Shown: in pieces, positions 1 through 5,420 of the stretch
Layout: every line of letters begins with the position of its first letter
How positions within the stretch are numbered: position 1 is the first letter of the stretch
Origin: Candidatus Hydrogenedentota bacterium
Lineage (GTDB): Bacteria > Hydrogenedentota > Hydrogenedentia > Hydrogenedentales > SLHB01
Length of the DNA stretch: 5,468 bases
Direction of reading: 5' to 3'
Assembly (NCBI GenBank): GCA_013349485.1
Contig: DUZM01000276.1
Coordinates: 1-5,468, forward strand
The notes under the pieces: generated by a model
What the model saw: the letters and a program-made list of their open reading frames with translations, nothing else
Database searches by the model: none
What the model was told of the DNA's origin: nothing
Position numbers and translations under genes: made by a program

Positions 1-813
1 AACGGCGAGTTCTACATCCAGAAATACGATCCGGAGAAGGCGCCTGTGCATCAGTTTGGCAAGGGCTGCTTGTCCGACCAGTTGCTCGGACAATGGATGG
101 CGGCTCTAGTGGGCCTCGGATACGTCTTCGATAAACAGCGCGTGAAGAAGACGCTGCATTCCATCTTCACGTACAACTGGCGGCGGACCTTGGCCGAGCA
201 CGCCAACGCCCAACGCGTGTACGCCGTGAATGACGACGCCGGCCTGCTGCTGTGCTCGTGGCCAAACGGGGGGCGACCCGCGGTGCCGTTCATATACTCC
301 GATGAAGTATGGACGGGCATCGAGTACCAAGTGGCCAGCCATTGCATTATGGAAGGGCTGCTCATCGAAGGGTTGACCATCGTCAAAGGTGTGCGGGACA
401 GACACGACGGATTCTTGCGCAACCCCTGGGACGAGTTCGAGTGCGGCCATCACTACGCTCGCGCCATGGCCGCCTACGGCCTATTATTGGCGCTTTCCGG
501 GTTCTCGTTCGACAAAGGCCTCGGCGTCATCGGGTTTGACCCGCAAATCAATCCCGGCAACTTCCGAACGTTCTGGGCGCTCGATGGCGTCTGGGGCACA
601 TACGCACAGAAAGGCCGGAAGGCCAATCTCGAGATCCTGTGGGGAGACATCACGCTCAGCCGACTCGATTTGCCCGCGTTCGCCAAGCCCGGCCCCGTCA
701 AGCTCCAGATCGGCAAACGCACCATCAAGACCCAAGCCGACGAGCACGGCTCGATTACGCTCCCAACGGCGCTGAGGCTCAGGGCCGGCCAGACACTTTC
801 GCTGACAATCTAG
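1..813 (+). CDS. GH116 (GBA2-like) beta-glycosidase, C-terminal part (5' truncated)
   Basis: The frame is open from the first base and ends at TAG 811-813, so this is the last 270 residues of a longer protein; the GTG at 46 is internal. It matches the C-terminal half of the GH116 catalytic (alpha/alpha)6 barrel, the family of non-lysosomal glucosylceramidase GBA2 and bacterial beta-glucosidases. Visible family blocks, counted from the first codon, are CLSDQLLGQW (23-32), SDEVWTG (100-106) and RNPWDEFECGHHYAR (140-154). E145 and R154 have the spacing of the glucose-binding pair E777/R786 of the Thermoanaerobacterium enzyme. By the same alignment, done from memory, the catalytic nucleophile and acid/base lie upstream of the window. 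The last 80 or so residues look like the beta-rich tail seen in bacterial members. It probably hydrolyses beta-glucosides or related glycosides. The exact substrate, and any signal peptide, cannot be judged here. It converges on the protease gene 40 bp away. Confidence 0.9.
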   Translation, partial: NGEFYIQKYDPEKAPVHQFGKGCLSDQLLGQWMAALVGLGYVFDKQRVKKTLHSIFTYNWRRTLAEHANAQRVYAVNDDAGLLLCSWPNGGRPAVPFIYSDEVWTGIEYQVASHCIMEGLLIEGLTIVKGVRDRHDGFLRNPWDEFECGHHYARAMAAYGLLLALSGFSFDKGLGVIGFDPQINPGNFRTFWALDGVWGTYAQKGRKANLEILWGDITLSRLDLPAFAKPGPVKLQIGKRTIKTQADEHGSITLPTALRLRAGQTLSLTI

Positions 814-853
814 CGTTTTCGAGCTTGAACGGCCTCCCGCTCGCCCCAGGCCG

Positions 854-1267
854 CTATCCTGTAGAACAAAGCGGGAGCAACGGCTTCTCTGGCGACCGCG
901 GATTTGGCACGAGCTTCCGTTCCTGTGGCGCAATATGCCAGTCCATTTCCTCGAGAGGAACCGCTCCGAGCAGCGGCGCCGCACGATGAGGCGATTCTAG
1001 TGCTCGGACTTGGCAAGAACGCCCTTGAACCGAAAGGTCCACAATGCCGAATACGCGATACACGTGCTCGCCGCCGTCGGCAGTGTATGCCTTCACCTCT
1101 CCGGTTTCTACAAGGCGAAGACGCTCGATGAGGTCGGCAGGCAATGCAAGCTCCGCTGCACCGCAGTCCACCAACGCATCACATTCCACATCCTCTCCCC
1201 GTTTGTCTGGCGGCAAGAACTGGTTCTGCCAGTTGCTCAGTTTGACAGGAACTGTAAACACGCCCAT
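854..1267 (-). CDS. Small retropepsin-like (clan AA) aspartic protease family protein
   Basis: The 137-residue protein starts at ATG 1267-1265, preceded by AAGGA with 8 bases of spacing; an ATG 14 codons further up lacks such a site and would add an untypical leader. It begins MGVFTVPVKL, as short bacterial clan AA proteases often do. The active-site loop follows as ALVDCGAAELALP (31-43), then a flap-like segment around YTADGGEHVYR (61-71) and LLGAVPLEEMDW (99-110), which corresponds to the conserved second hydrophobic-Gly element. Such single-domain proteins would act as homodimers, each subunit giving one Asp (D34). The usual D-T/S-G triad reads D-C-G here (TGC at 1165-1163), one base from a Ser codon, so activity is uncertain. 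There is no signal peptide or membrane segment. The gene lies 104 bp downstream of the toxin-antitoxin pair on the same strand. Its substrate is unknown. Confidence 0.75.
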   Translation of the reverse strand: MGVFTVPVKLSNWQNQFLPPDKRGEDVECDALVDCGAAELALPADLIERLRLVETGEVKAYTADGGEHVYRVFGIVDLSVQGRSCQVRALESPHRAAPLLGAVPLEEMDWHIAPQERKLVPNPRSPEKPLLPLCSTG

Positions 1268-1299
1268 CAAGTATATCCTTGCACGATCTCTATGAAAAT

Positions 1300-1329
1300 A
1301 AGATAGCACGATAAGGTCGCCGTATCCAA
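1300..1329 (-). promoter_or_regulatory. Possible promoter for the aspartic protease gene
   Basis: On the minus strand TTGGAT (1329-1324) and TATCTT (1305-1300) are 18 bases apart, about 30 bp upstream of the protease start. The -10 element matches four of six consensus bases and the -35 only three. This is a weak candidate. Read-through from the toxin-antitoxin operon is an alternative. Confidence 0.25.
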
Positions 1330-1371
1330 CAGGTGGTCACACGCCCAGTTGATAGGTTGACGATTCGCGGT

Positions 1372-1632
1372 TTACGCCCGCCGTTTGCCGTGACGCCGCG
1401 CATCCGTGCGAACGGCGTCCCGCGACCTCGATTCCCGAATCGCCTCCACGATGTCCTTCGTGGTTGCGTTGGTCTGCACGCCGGGGACGTCAAACGGCGA
1501 TTTCGGGCGTTTCCTGTACGACACCGAGAACGTATCGCCGCCGCGCCGCTTGATGATGACTTCTTCGCGCCGCGCGGTGTCAAGCAGTTCTGCCAGGCGC
1601 TGCCGCGCTTCTGAAAACGTGAAAACCTTCAT
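1372..1632 (-). CDS. Phd/YefM-type antitoxin, partner of the adjacent VapC
   Basis: This is an 86-residue protein. The ATG (1632-1630) overlaps the toxin's TGA in an ATGA junction, and GGAG lies 8 bases upstream inside the toxin gene, which supports this start over longer in-frame options. The N-terminal part (MKVFTFSEARQRLAELL, then REEVIIKRRGGDTFSV) has the pattern of the Phd/YefM DNA-binding fold: a helix of the 'seARqrLaelld' kind followed by a beta strand ending in a basic turn. The C-terminal part holds a short helix (about 59-67, KDIVEAIRE) likely to bind the toxin. It ends in a very basic tail rich in Arg (about 68-86). The expected role is to neutralise VapC and repress the shared promoter. 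It is translationally coupled and lies second in the operon, the reverse of the commonest order. The family call is by pattern, and sequence similarity in this family is low. Confidence 0.8.
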   Translation of the reverse strand: MKVFTFSEARQRLAELLDTARREEVIIKRRGGDTFSVSYRKRPKSPFDVPGVQTNATTKDIVEAIRESRSRDAVRTDARRHGKRRA

Positions 1633-2027
1633 CCTTCTAACTCCAACGTCTCGACGCTCAATTCCCGGGCAACGCGGATCATCTGTTGGTCCAGTGTCAG
1701 CAGAGGAGCGCGGGAATGGATTGCGCATTCAATGAAGTACGCGTCGTAGGCATAGATCCCGAACCGGCCTGCAATTACGAGCGCCGAGCGAACGTCGATT
1801 CTGCGAAGCTCGACAGGAATGCGTTGCGCCGCTTCCCATACGGAAGTCAACTGGTCGGGTCTTAGCCTGCGCCTCCGCATCAACGTGGTCAGCGCATTAC
1901 CCACTTCAAACGGTAGCACTTCCGGCGCAATCAAGTCGTGTCCGGCTGTCAAAGCGATGAGGGCGCCCTTCTCAGGCTCCTCGAGCGCTACCACGAGAAA
2001 CGCATTTGTGTCGGCAACAATCTTCAT
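1629..2027 (-). CDS. vapC: VapC-family toxin, PIN-domain ribonuclease
   Basis: The 132-residue single-domain PIN protein has the usual VapC length. Acidic residues expected to hold Mg2+/Mn2+ are all present: D6 in VADTNAF, E41 in PFEVGNAL, D95 in YAYDAYFIECA and D113 in LLTLDQQM. VapC toxins are endoribonucleases that cut tRNA, rRNA or mRNA when released from the antitoxin; the target here is not predictable. The start is ATG 2027-2025. An ATG 12 codons upstream (2063) would place the promoter -35 inside the coding region and is less likely. No Shine-Dalgarno sequence precedes 2027, but a strong promoter ends just before it, so the mRNA is probably leaderless. The gene overlaps the antitoxin start by 4 bp, and the 109 bp upstream hold no other antitoxin gene. 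Confidence 0.88.
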   Translation of the reverse strand: MKIVADTNAFLVVALEEPEKGALIALTAGHDLIAPEVLPFEVGNALTTLMRRRRLRPDQLTSVWEAAQRIPVELRRIDVRSALVIAGRFGIYAYDAYFIECAIHSRAPLLTLDQQMIRVARELSVETLELEG

Positions 2028-2028
2028 A

Positions 2029-2042
2029 TGTACATTTGTACC
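2029..2042. promoter_or_regulatory. Candidate antitoxin operator: paired TGTACA-type half-sites
   Basis: A perfect palindrome ATGTACAT (2028-2035, core TGTACA at 2029-2034) is followed by TGTACC (2037-2042), so two GTAC-centred sites lie 8 bp apart, centre to centre. They cover the -10 element and the predicted transcription start. The E. coli YefM antitoxin binds paired repeats with a TGTACA core, and the antitoxin here is of the same broad family. Binding is an inference. Confidence 0.5.
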
Positions 2043-2063
2043 ATACGCGTTCCGCCGTGTCAA
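2035..2063 (-). promoter_or_regulatory. Sigma70-type promoter of the vapC-antitoxin operon, probably giving a leaderless mRNA
   Basis: On the minus strand a perfect TTGACA (2063-2058) is followed after exactly 17 bases by TACAAA (2040-2035, four of six -10 consensus matches). Seven bases separate the -10 element from the vapC ATG, so transcription should begin at or next to the start codon. This fits the missing ribosome binding site. Confidence 0.6.
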
Positions 2064-2136
2064 TTGGAAGGCCAGTAAGTTCTTGAAAATGACCTCGACG
2101 CATGGCGGTGAGGCGTGGACAAGGCGAAAACACGGC

Positions 2137-2652
2137 TCAGCGGGGCTGGTTCTCCTGTCGGAGGGCGTCGAAAAGGCGGACTTCGCCGCCGCGGTAGATC
2201 AGGTAGTCGTCGACCTCGAGCGTTTCTTCGGCGCTCAGCGGGACAAATCGGCCTTCGCCGCGGACGCACACGGCGCCCGACGCGTCGGTGACGGCGCCGG
2301 TGGCGTGCACCAGCCGCTTGTTCGCGCGGACGACTTCCGCGGCAACGCGGATCGGCTGGTCGCCGGGCACCGGCTTAAGATAACGGAGCTTGAGGTCTGC
2401 CGTGTAACAGAGCCGGCCGATGGCATACGTCGCGGCCCAACTCATGCACTCATCAAGCACGGCCGCCACGACCCCGCCGTGCACCACATTCCGATAGCCA
2501 CAATGCTCCGCCTTCGGATCGAGTTCCGTCTTGACCTGGCCGTCCTCGACATAGAACCGCGTCTGTACACCGGCGTCATTATCCTCGCCGCACACGAAAC
2601 ACGTCGCCGAGGTCGGAAGACAGCGTCTATCGTCTTTCCCGTCTGGATCCAT
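2137..2652 (-). CDS. PaaI-family hotdog-fold acyl-CoA thioesterase
   Basis: With the ATG at 2652 the protein has 171 residues. An in-frame ATG at 2682 would give 181; both have a GAAGG at 7-8 bases. I prefer 2652 because the duplicate copy upstream shows a 4-base length difference between the two ATGs, as in non-coding DNA. An N-terminal CFVCG motif (18-22) precedes a single hotdog domain. VVHGGVVAAVLDECMSWAA (56-74) is the diagnostic PaaI/YbgC-like helix motif, with H58-G-G and D67/E68 near the expected thioester site. LKLRYLKPVPGDQP (88-100) and the strands to RGEGRFVPL (131-139) complete the fold. The family hydrolyses acyl- or aryl-CoA thioesters as homotetramers in the cytoplasm; the substrate is unknown. 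The tail after 140 is acidic and not part of the core domain. A decayed paralogue lies just upstream. Confidence 0.85.
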   Translation of the reverse strand: MDPDGKDDRRCLPTSATCFVCGEDNDAGVQTRFYVEDGQVKTELDPKAEHCGYRNVVHGGVVAAVLDECMSWAATYAIGRLCYTADLKLRYLKPVPGDQPIRVAAEVVRANKRLVHATGAVTDASGAVCVRGEGRFVPLSAEETLEVDDYLIYRGGEVRLFDALRQENQPR

Positions 2653-2767
2653 GGCAAGTACCTTCGATTTTGCGGCAATCATAGCAGGGCCTTCGCATTT
2701 ACCTCAAAGATAGGCGAAACCATACCACAGGCTGGCGCATACTTTCTGAAAAACACGAAGGGGCAAT

Positions 2768-2884
2768 ATGCCGGGAAGAGCCAAAGCAGTCGCATCCGGG
2801 ACAGATCGCGAGAAAGTGGCGAAGATCGGCCGCAAGCTCGGCTTGCACGTCGAAACTGAAGTACCCGTGGGACGACGCGTTTAG
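2768..2884 (+). pseudogene. 38-codon ORF, possible 5' stub of a nuclease gene
   Basis: ATG at 2768 follows AGGGG at 5 bases and runs 38 codons to TAG 2882-2884. The product begins MPGRAKAVASG, continues TDREKVAKIGRKLGL and ends VETEVPVGRRV. It is coherent and basic, with the alternating pattern of a real protein start. From memory it resembles the beginning of PD-(D/E)XK-type nucleases found beside D12 adenine methylases, where 'GRR' leads into the catalytic part. That part is missing. The last 15-20 bases coincide with the edge of the decayed thioesterase copy on the other strand, as expected of a recombination joint that cut the gene. The ORF is too short for certainty; it may be a chance ORF or an intact small protein. 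Confidence 0.3.
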
Positions 2885-2990
2885 GGTGCCGGTGACTTGT
2901 ACAAGTCGCTTGCTCGGACGACCTCCATTGCGAAGTGCATCGGCTGTTCGCCGGGAATGGGCTTGACCTAGCGGAGTTCCCTGTCGCTCT
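2866..2990 (-). pseudogene. Decayed PaaI-type thioesterase paralogue, middle/C-terminal piece
   Basis: The minus strand matches the intact thioesterase at about 2270-2400. It reads RELR-stop-VKPIPGEQP, then MEVVRA, against LKLRYLKPVPGDQP and AEVVRA in the intact gene. The Tyr codon TAT has become TAG. A 4-base deletion (GAAC missing after VVRA) shifts the frame, after which KRLVQVTGT matches KRLVHATGA. Homology fades near 2866, so the last 50 or so codons are gone. On the 5' side it stops at the stop codon of the DUF3800 gene. The rest of this copy lies at 4126-4240. Confidence 0.8.
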
Positions 2991-3778
2991 CATGGGTAAG
3001 GATGCTTCAGCTTCACATCGCGTGTTGTCACTTCCCTGGCTCCCTGTTCCTCGTCATAGAAATACCAGATGTTGAACTTGCGTTCAAAGGGCACTGTGTC
3101 TGCGCGAAGATCAGGCCATCCAAGACCTTCTGACACAGCTTGCTGTACAAGTAGCTTTCCCTCACTGCTTGCCTTTTGCTGCCAAGCTTCCATCACGGCA
3201 CCCAGCAGGAGATCACATAGCTGGATTGTCGGTGTATCCTTTGAATCTCGCGTGATAACTGACAGGGTCGGAGCCGAACCCAGCTTCTGCCGGAGCGTAT
3301 TCATGGAAATGATCTCTACGGCCTCGTCAGCTTTGTCATAGGAGGAGGCAATAGGATCTACGTATATGCGGAATTCAACATCACGATCTCGATGCTTGGT
3401 GGACACTGTTTTCATCTTGTTTGTTAGCAGTTGTGTGAAATGCTTCCGTCTTGCCAGATCCCAGCTTCCACTGTGCAACTCCTTCTTGACAATGGCGCGC
3501 CGGACGACAAAGCAGTGAAAAGCCATCCATCGCTTCAGGAAAAAGTAATCTATCAAGGCTATAAAGAAGTCTGTATAGCGGCGGTTGTTTGCTTTTGACC
3601 ATTTGACTTCGCCCTCGTACCGAAAATCCGCTTTCAGTTCACGCAAATCCTTGGCAAAATCACCGCGGCGTTGATACTTCATCCACAGGGTACCGAAGCC
3701 ATAGTAAGGCGCATTATGAACTCCGGACTCGTCACAGGAAATGAGCCAACGGAGCTTCCCAGGAGGTGTGTGAGTCAT
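2990..3778 (-). CDS. DUF3800 domain protein (predicted RNase H-like nuclease fold)
   Basis: This 262-residue soluble protein starts at ATG 3778-3776, with AGAGGAGC (3796-3789) about 10 bases upstream. It shows the DUF3800 signature set: the N-terminal acidic CDESG (15-19), GEVKWSK (56-62), an acidic strand end RIYVDP (137-142, D141), and IQLCDLLLGAV (185-195, D189), with the FNIWYF block (235-240) near the end. The spaced Asp residues (D16, D141, D189) suggest a metal-dependent RNase H-like active site. The family has no settled function, though it is common in phages, mobile elements and defence islands. Base composition by eye is poorer in GC than the flanking genes. The gene sits between the two halves of a broken thioesterase copy, and its TGA touches that homology. 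Both facts suggest it was inserted as a cargo gene. Whether it acts with the methylase 600 bp away is unknown. Confidence 0.8.
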   Translation of the reverse strand: MTHTPPGKLRWLISCDESGVHNAPYYGFGTLWMKYQRRGDFAKDLRELKADFRYEGEVKWSKANNRRYTDFFIALIDYFFLKRWMAFHCFVVRRAIVKKELHSGSWDLARRKHFTQLLTNKMKTVSTKHRDRDVEFRIYVDPIASSYDKADEAVEIISMNTLRQKLGSAPTLSVITRDSKDTPTIQLCDLLLGAVMEAWQQKASSEGKLLVQQAVSEGLGWPDLRADTVPFERKFNIWYFYDEEQGAREVTTRDVKLKHPYP

Positions 3779-4125
3779 CGTTTAGAAAGCTCCTCTTTCT
3801 CTTCGTTCACATCGTTCTCGGCCTGTCAGGAGCCGTGTAACTCATGAGATGTCATCAGTGCTCTTCTTCGGACATCTTTGAAGTCTCCGAAGACTCCACG
3901 CATGCCCATGGATCTAAATACTATATCCATCCTTATCTTCATATAGCAAGCGGAAGCGAGTGAAAAAATAGCACTATGCATTTCCTGAGCTAAGCAAGCG
4001 AAGAGCTTGCTGAGACCATGCCTTGAACGGCGTCTGTCCTCTTGTTCTCAGCCGCTCGCACAGCGGCCTAGGGCACAATCAGGCAATCGCGTCTTGGCAA
4101 ACGACTGTCTTTGCCTAGGTCGAAT
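3779..4125. other. Non-coding stretch with several small inverted repeats
   Basis: I see no credible gene here. Five perfect short inverted repeats occur: TCTTCGGA/TCCGAAGA (3865-3872/3886-3893), ATGGAT/ATCCAT (3908-3913/3925-3930), AGCAAGC/GCTTGCT (3993-3999/4005-4011), GCCGCT/AGCGGC (4051-4056/4062-4067) and GGCAAA/TTTGCC (4096-4101/4110-4115). None has a T-tract, so none is a convincing intrinsic terminator. The stretch is the 5' flank of the DUF3800 gene and should hold its promoter, but I found no clear -35/-10 pair. Confidence 0.4.
3993..4011. repeat. Inverted repeat, 7-bp stem with GAAGA loop
   Basis: AGCAAGC and GCTTGCT are perfectly complementary around a five-base loop. A partly similar word, AGCAAGCGGAAG, occurs at about 3945-3956. 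There is no following U-run. The function is unknown. Confidence 0.4.
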
Positions 4126-4240
4126 GCTCACATGCGTCTAAACACGGGTACCGTTGTCTTCGCCACACACAAAACATGTGTCCGAATTGGGCAGATGGCG
4201 TTTTGGGACTTCTCTGGGTGGCGTGATGGCCTGTCACCTT
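4126..4240 (-). pseudogene. Decayed PaaI-type thioesterase paralogue, N-terminal piece
   Basis: On the minus strand one frame reads RHLPNSDTCFVCGEDN and then GTRV-stop. The intact gene has RRCLPTSATCFVCGEDN followed by DAGVQTRF. The alignment is gap-free here: the Gln codon CAG has become TAG and the later codons have diverged. The base triplet opposite the intact ATG at 2652 is ATC (4227-4225), and that opposite the ATG at 2682 is ACC, so both starts are lost. Homology ends near 4126. The region encoding the HGG/LDE active-site helix, about 55 codons, is not found on either side of the DUF3800 segment. Confidence 0.8.
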
Positions 4241-4317
4241 GAAAGGCAATGGTAGCCGGGCTCAAGCATTTTCTCAAAACAATGTATTGAAACGCGCAGA
4301 AGGCTCAAGGCATACTT
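4228..4317. repeat. Duplicated 5' flank of the thioesterase gene (other copy about 2653-2744)
   Basis: Plus-strand words occur in the same order and at similar spacing in both places: GGCAAT, a shared GCATTT (near 2695 and 4266), CTCAAA, GAAAC, AGGCT and GCATACTT (2737-2744 and 4310-4317). There are a few small gaps. The duplication therefore included upstream regulatory DNA, not only the coding part. Similarity fades beyond GCATACTT, close to the ORF at 2768 in one copy and ahead of the methylase in the other. Confidence 0.65.
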
Positions 4318-4387
4318 GCGTACAGACATAGGTGCGCGGCATCTGGCCGGCGTTGTGGGAAGTACTTGAGATGGCCACTTCTTGTCT

Positions 4388-5236
4388 ATGAAACATTCGC
4401 TTGGAAGACGGGCAACACCAAGGCCCTTCCTAAAATGGGCAGGCGGGAAAGGCCAACTCCTGCCGGATCTCCTCGAGCGCGTCAGAGCGGCGCAGCCCTT
4501 CCAGCGCTACCACGAACCATTTGTGGGCGGCGGCGCGCTTTTCTTCGACCTGTACCGCCGGAGGATGCTGGGACGAAAGCAGGCGTTTCTTTCCGACAGC
4601 AGCCCCCATCTCATCGAAACGTACTGCGGTGTGCGCGACGATGTCGAAACGGTCATATCCCTCCTCGAGCAACACGAGGCGCAGCACTCCGAAGACTACT
4701 ACTACCAAGTCCGCGCCGACGTCCCGAGCGACCCGATTGCCCGGGCAGCCCGAATCATCTATCTCAACAAGACGTGCTACAATGGTCTGTTTCGGGTCAA
4801 CACCAAGGGCGCATTTAACGTGCCATTCGGCCGTTACAAGAATCCGATGATATGCGACGCGGATAATCTACGCGCTGTGGCGGAAGCCTTGAGAAAACCC
4901 AAGGTCGAATTACGGCACTTCGAGAGCGTCCTAGACCGGGCAAAGCCTGGCGACCTCGTCTACTTCGACCCCCCTTACGATCCCGTTTCGGAGACCGCGT
5001 CTTTTAGCGCCTATGACAAAGCCGGCTTCGGTCACGATTCACAGTATCGCCTTTCCATAGTCTTTGCCGAGTTGGCCCGACGTGCCGTGCACGTCCTTCT
5101 CTCTAATTCCTACACGGATCGAGTCCTCTCCCTTTACGAAGGCTTCACGATAGACGAAGTCAAAGCCAACCGCGCCGTCAACAGCCGCGGCGACCGCCGG
5201 GGCAAAGTGAGCGAAGCCTTGGTGCGGAGTTTTTGA
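4388..5236 (+). CDS. dam: D12-class DNA adenine methylase (Dam/DpnIIA type, N6-adenine)
   Basis: The protein has 282 residues from ATG 4388, a normal family length. The only other in-frame start is TTG 4382, since a stop lies at 4367. No good Shine-Dalgarno is visible for either. Motifs come in the alpha-class order: FLKWAGGKGQLLP (14-26) and EPFVGGGALFFDL (43-55) for S-adenosylmethionine binding, then SDSSPHLIE, then IIYLNKTCYNGLFRVN and KGAFNVPFGRYKNP typical of Dam enzymes. The catalytic DPPY (194-197) follows in LVYFDPPYDP, and LLSNS comes near the end. All key residues are intact, so it should methylate adenine in duplex DNA, with GATC the likeliest target by family. It stands alone now. 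No intact restriction enzyme is next to it, though a possible nuclease stub lies 1.5 kb away, so it may be an orphan methylase or the survivor of a restriction-modification pair. Confidence 0.92.
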   Translation: MKHSLGRRATPRPFLKWAGGKGQLLPDLLERVRAAQPFQRYHEPFVGGGALFFDLYRRRMLGRKQAFLSDSSPHLIETYCGVRDDVETVISLLEQHEAQHSEDYYYQVRADVPSDPIARAARIIYLNKTCYNGLFRVNTKGAFNVPFGRYKNPMICDADNLRAVAEALRKPKVELRHFESVLDRAKPGDLVYFDPPYDPVSETASFSAYDKAGFGHDSQYRLSIVFAELARRAVHVLLSNSYTDRVLSLYEGFTIDEVKANRAVNSRGDRRGKVSEALVRSF

Positions 5237-5237
5237 T

Positions 5238-5411
5238 CTAGCCAATTTCGTCACTATCGTCGCATTCGCAGTATGCACATTTCTTGTCGGATTTGTGCAA
5301 GCCACCGCCGCGGCACACGCGCCCTGTGAACCGGCCTTTGACAAGTACGCCCACGGATAGCAGCGCCATTGCCGCGGCCACGATCGCTACGGTCAACAGG
5401 AACGTCGTCAC
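5238..5411 (-). CDS. nqrM: NqrM-like (DUF539) Na+-NQR maturation protein
   Basis: This small gene encodes 57 residues. It runs from GTG 5411-5409, preceded by GAGGG at 6 bases, to TAG 5240-5238. One membrane helix (about 4-24, from FLLTVAIVAAAM to VGVLV) is followed by a short cytosolic Cys-rich part with C33, C45, C48 and C50 in the pattern GRVCRGGGL...CAYCEC. NqrM has one N-terminal helix and conserved Cys residues. It is needed to mature Na+-translocating NADH:quinone oxidoreductase, probably by supplying iron, and Cys33 of the Vibrio protein is, as I recall, the essential one. Nine bases separate this start from the stop of the preceding gene in the same frame, so they are likely cotranscribed. 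In known operons nqrM follows nqrF or apbE. It converges on the methylase, one base apart. Another small Cys-rich membrane protein is the alternative. Confidence 0.7.
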   Translation of the reverse strand: MTTFLLTVAIVAAAMALLSVGVLVKGRFTGRVCRGGGLHKSDKKCAYCECDDSDEIG

Positions 5412-5420
5412 GAAACGCCC

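Noticed and set aside
484..984. 166-codon minus-strand open frame
   Set aside because: It is antisense to the GH116 gene and also overlaps the protease gene in another frame. It has no recognisable motif or ribosome site.
1819..2859. 346-codon plus-strand open frame
   Set aside because: It runs antisense across vapC, the promoter region and the thioesterase gene, whose products have clear family motifs. The translation is low in structure and rich in Arg/Ala, typical of a shadow of GC-rich genes.
2679..2993. 104-codon minus-strand open frame upstream of the thioesterase
   Set aside because: It crosses the decayed thioesterase piece in a frame that does not carry the homology and shows no protein-like pattern.
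3865..4115. Repeats as a possible CRISPR array, or stems as terminators
   Set aside because: The stems differ in sequence, there is no regular repeat-spacer unit, and no stem is followed by a run of T on either strand.
4366..4818. 150-codon plus-strand open frame
   Set aside because: It is an out-of-frame shadow inside the methylase, whose frame carries all catalytic motifs.
5039..5344. 101-codon minus-strand open frame
   Set aside because: It overlaps the methylase 3' end and the NqrM-like gene in another frame. The NqrM-like frame has the better start, ribosome site and protein character.
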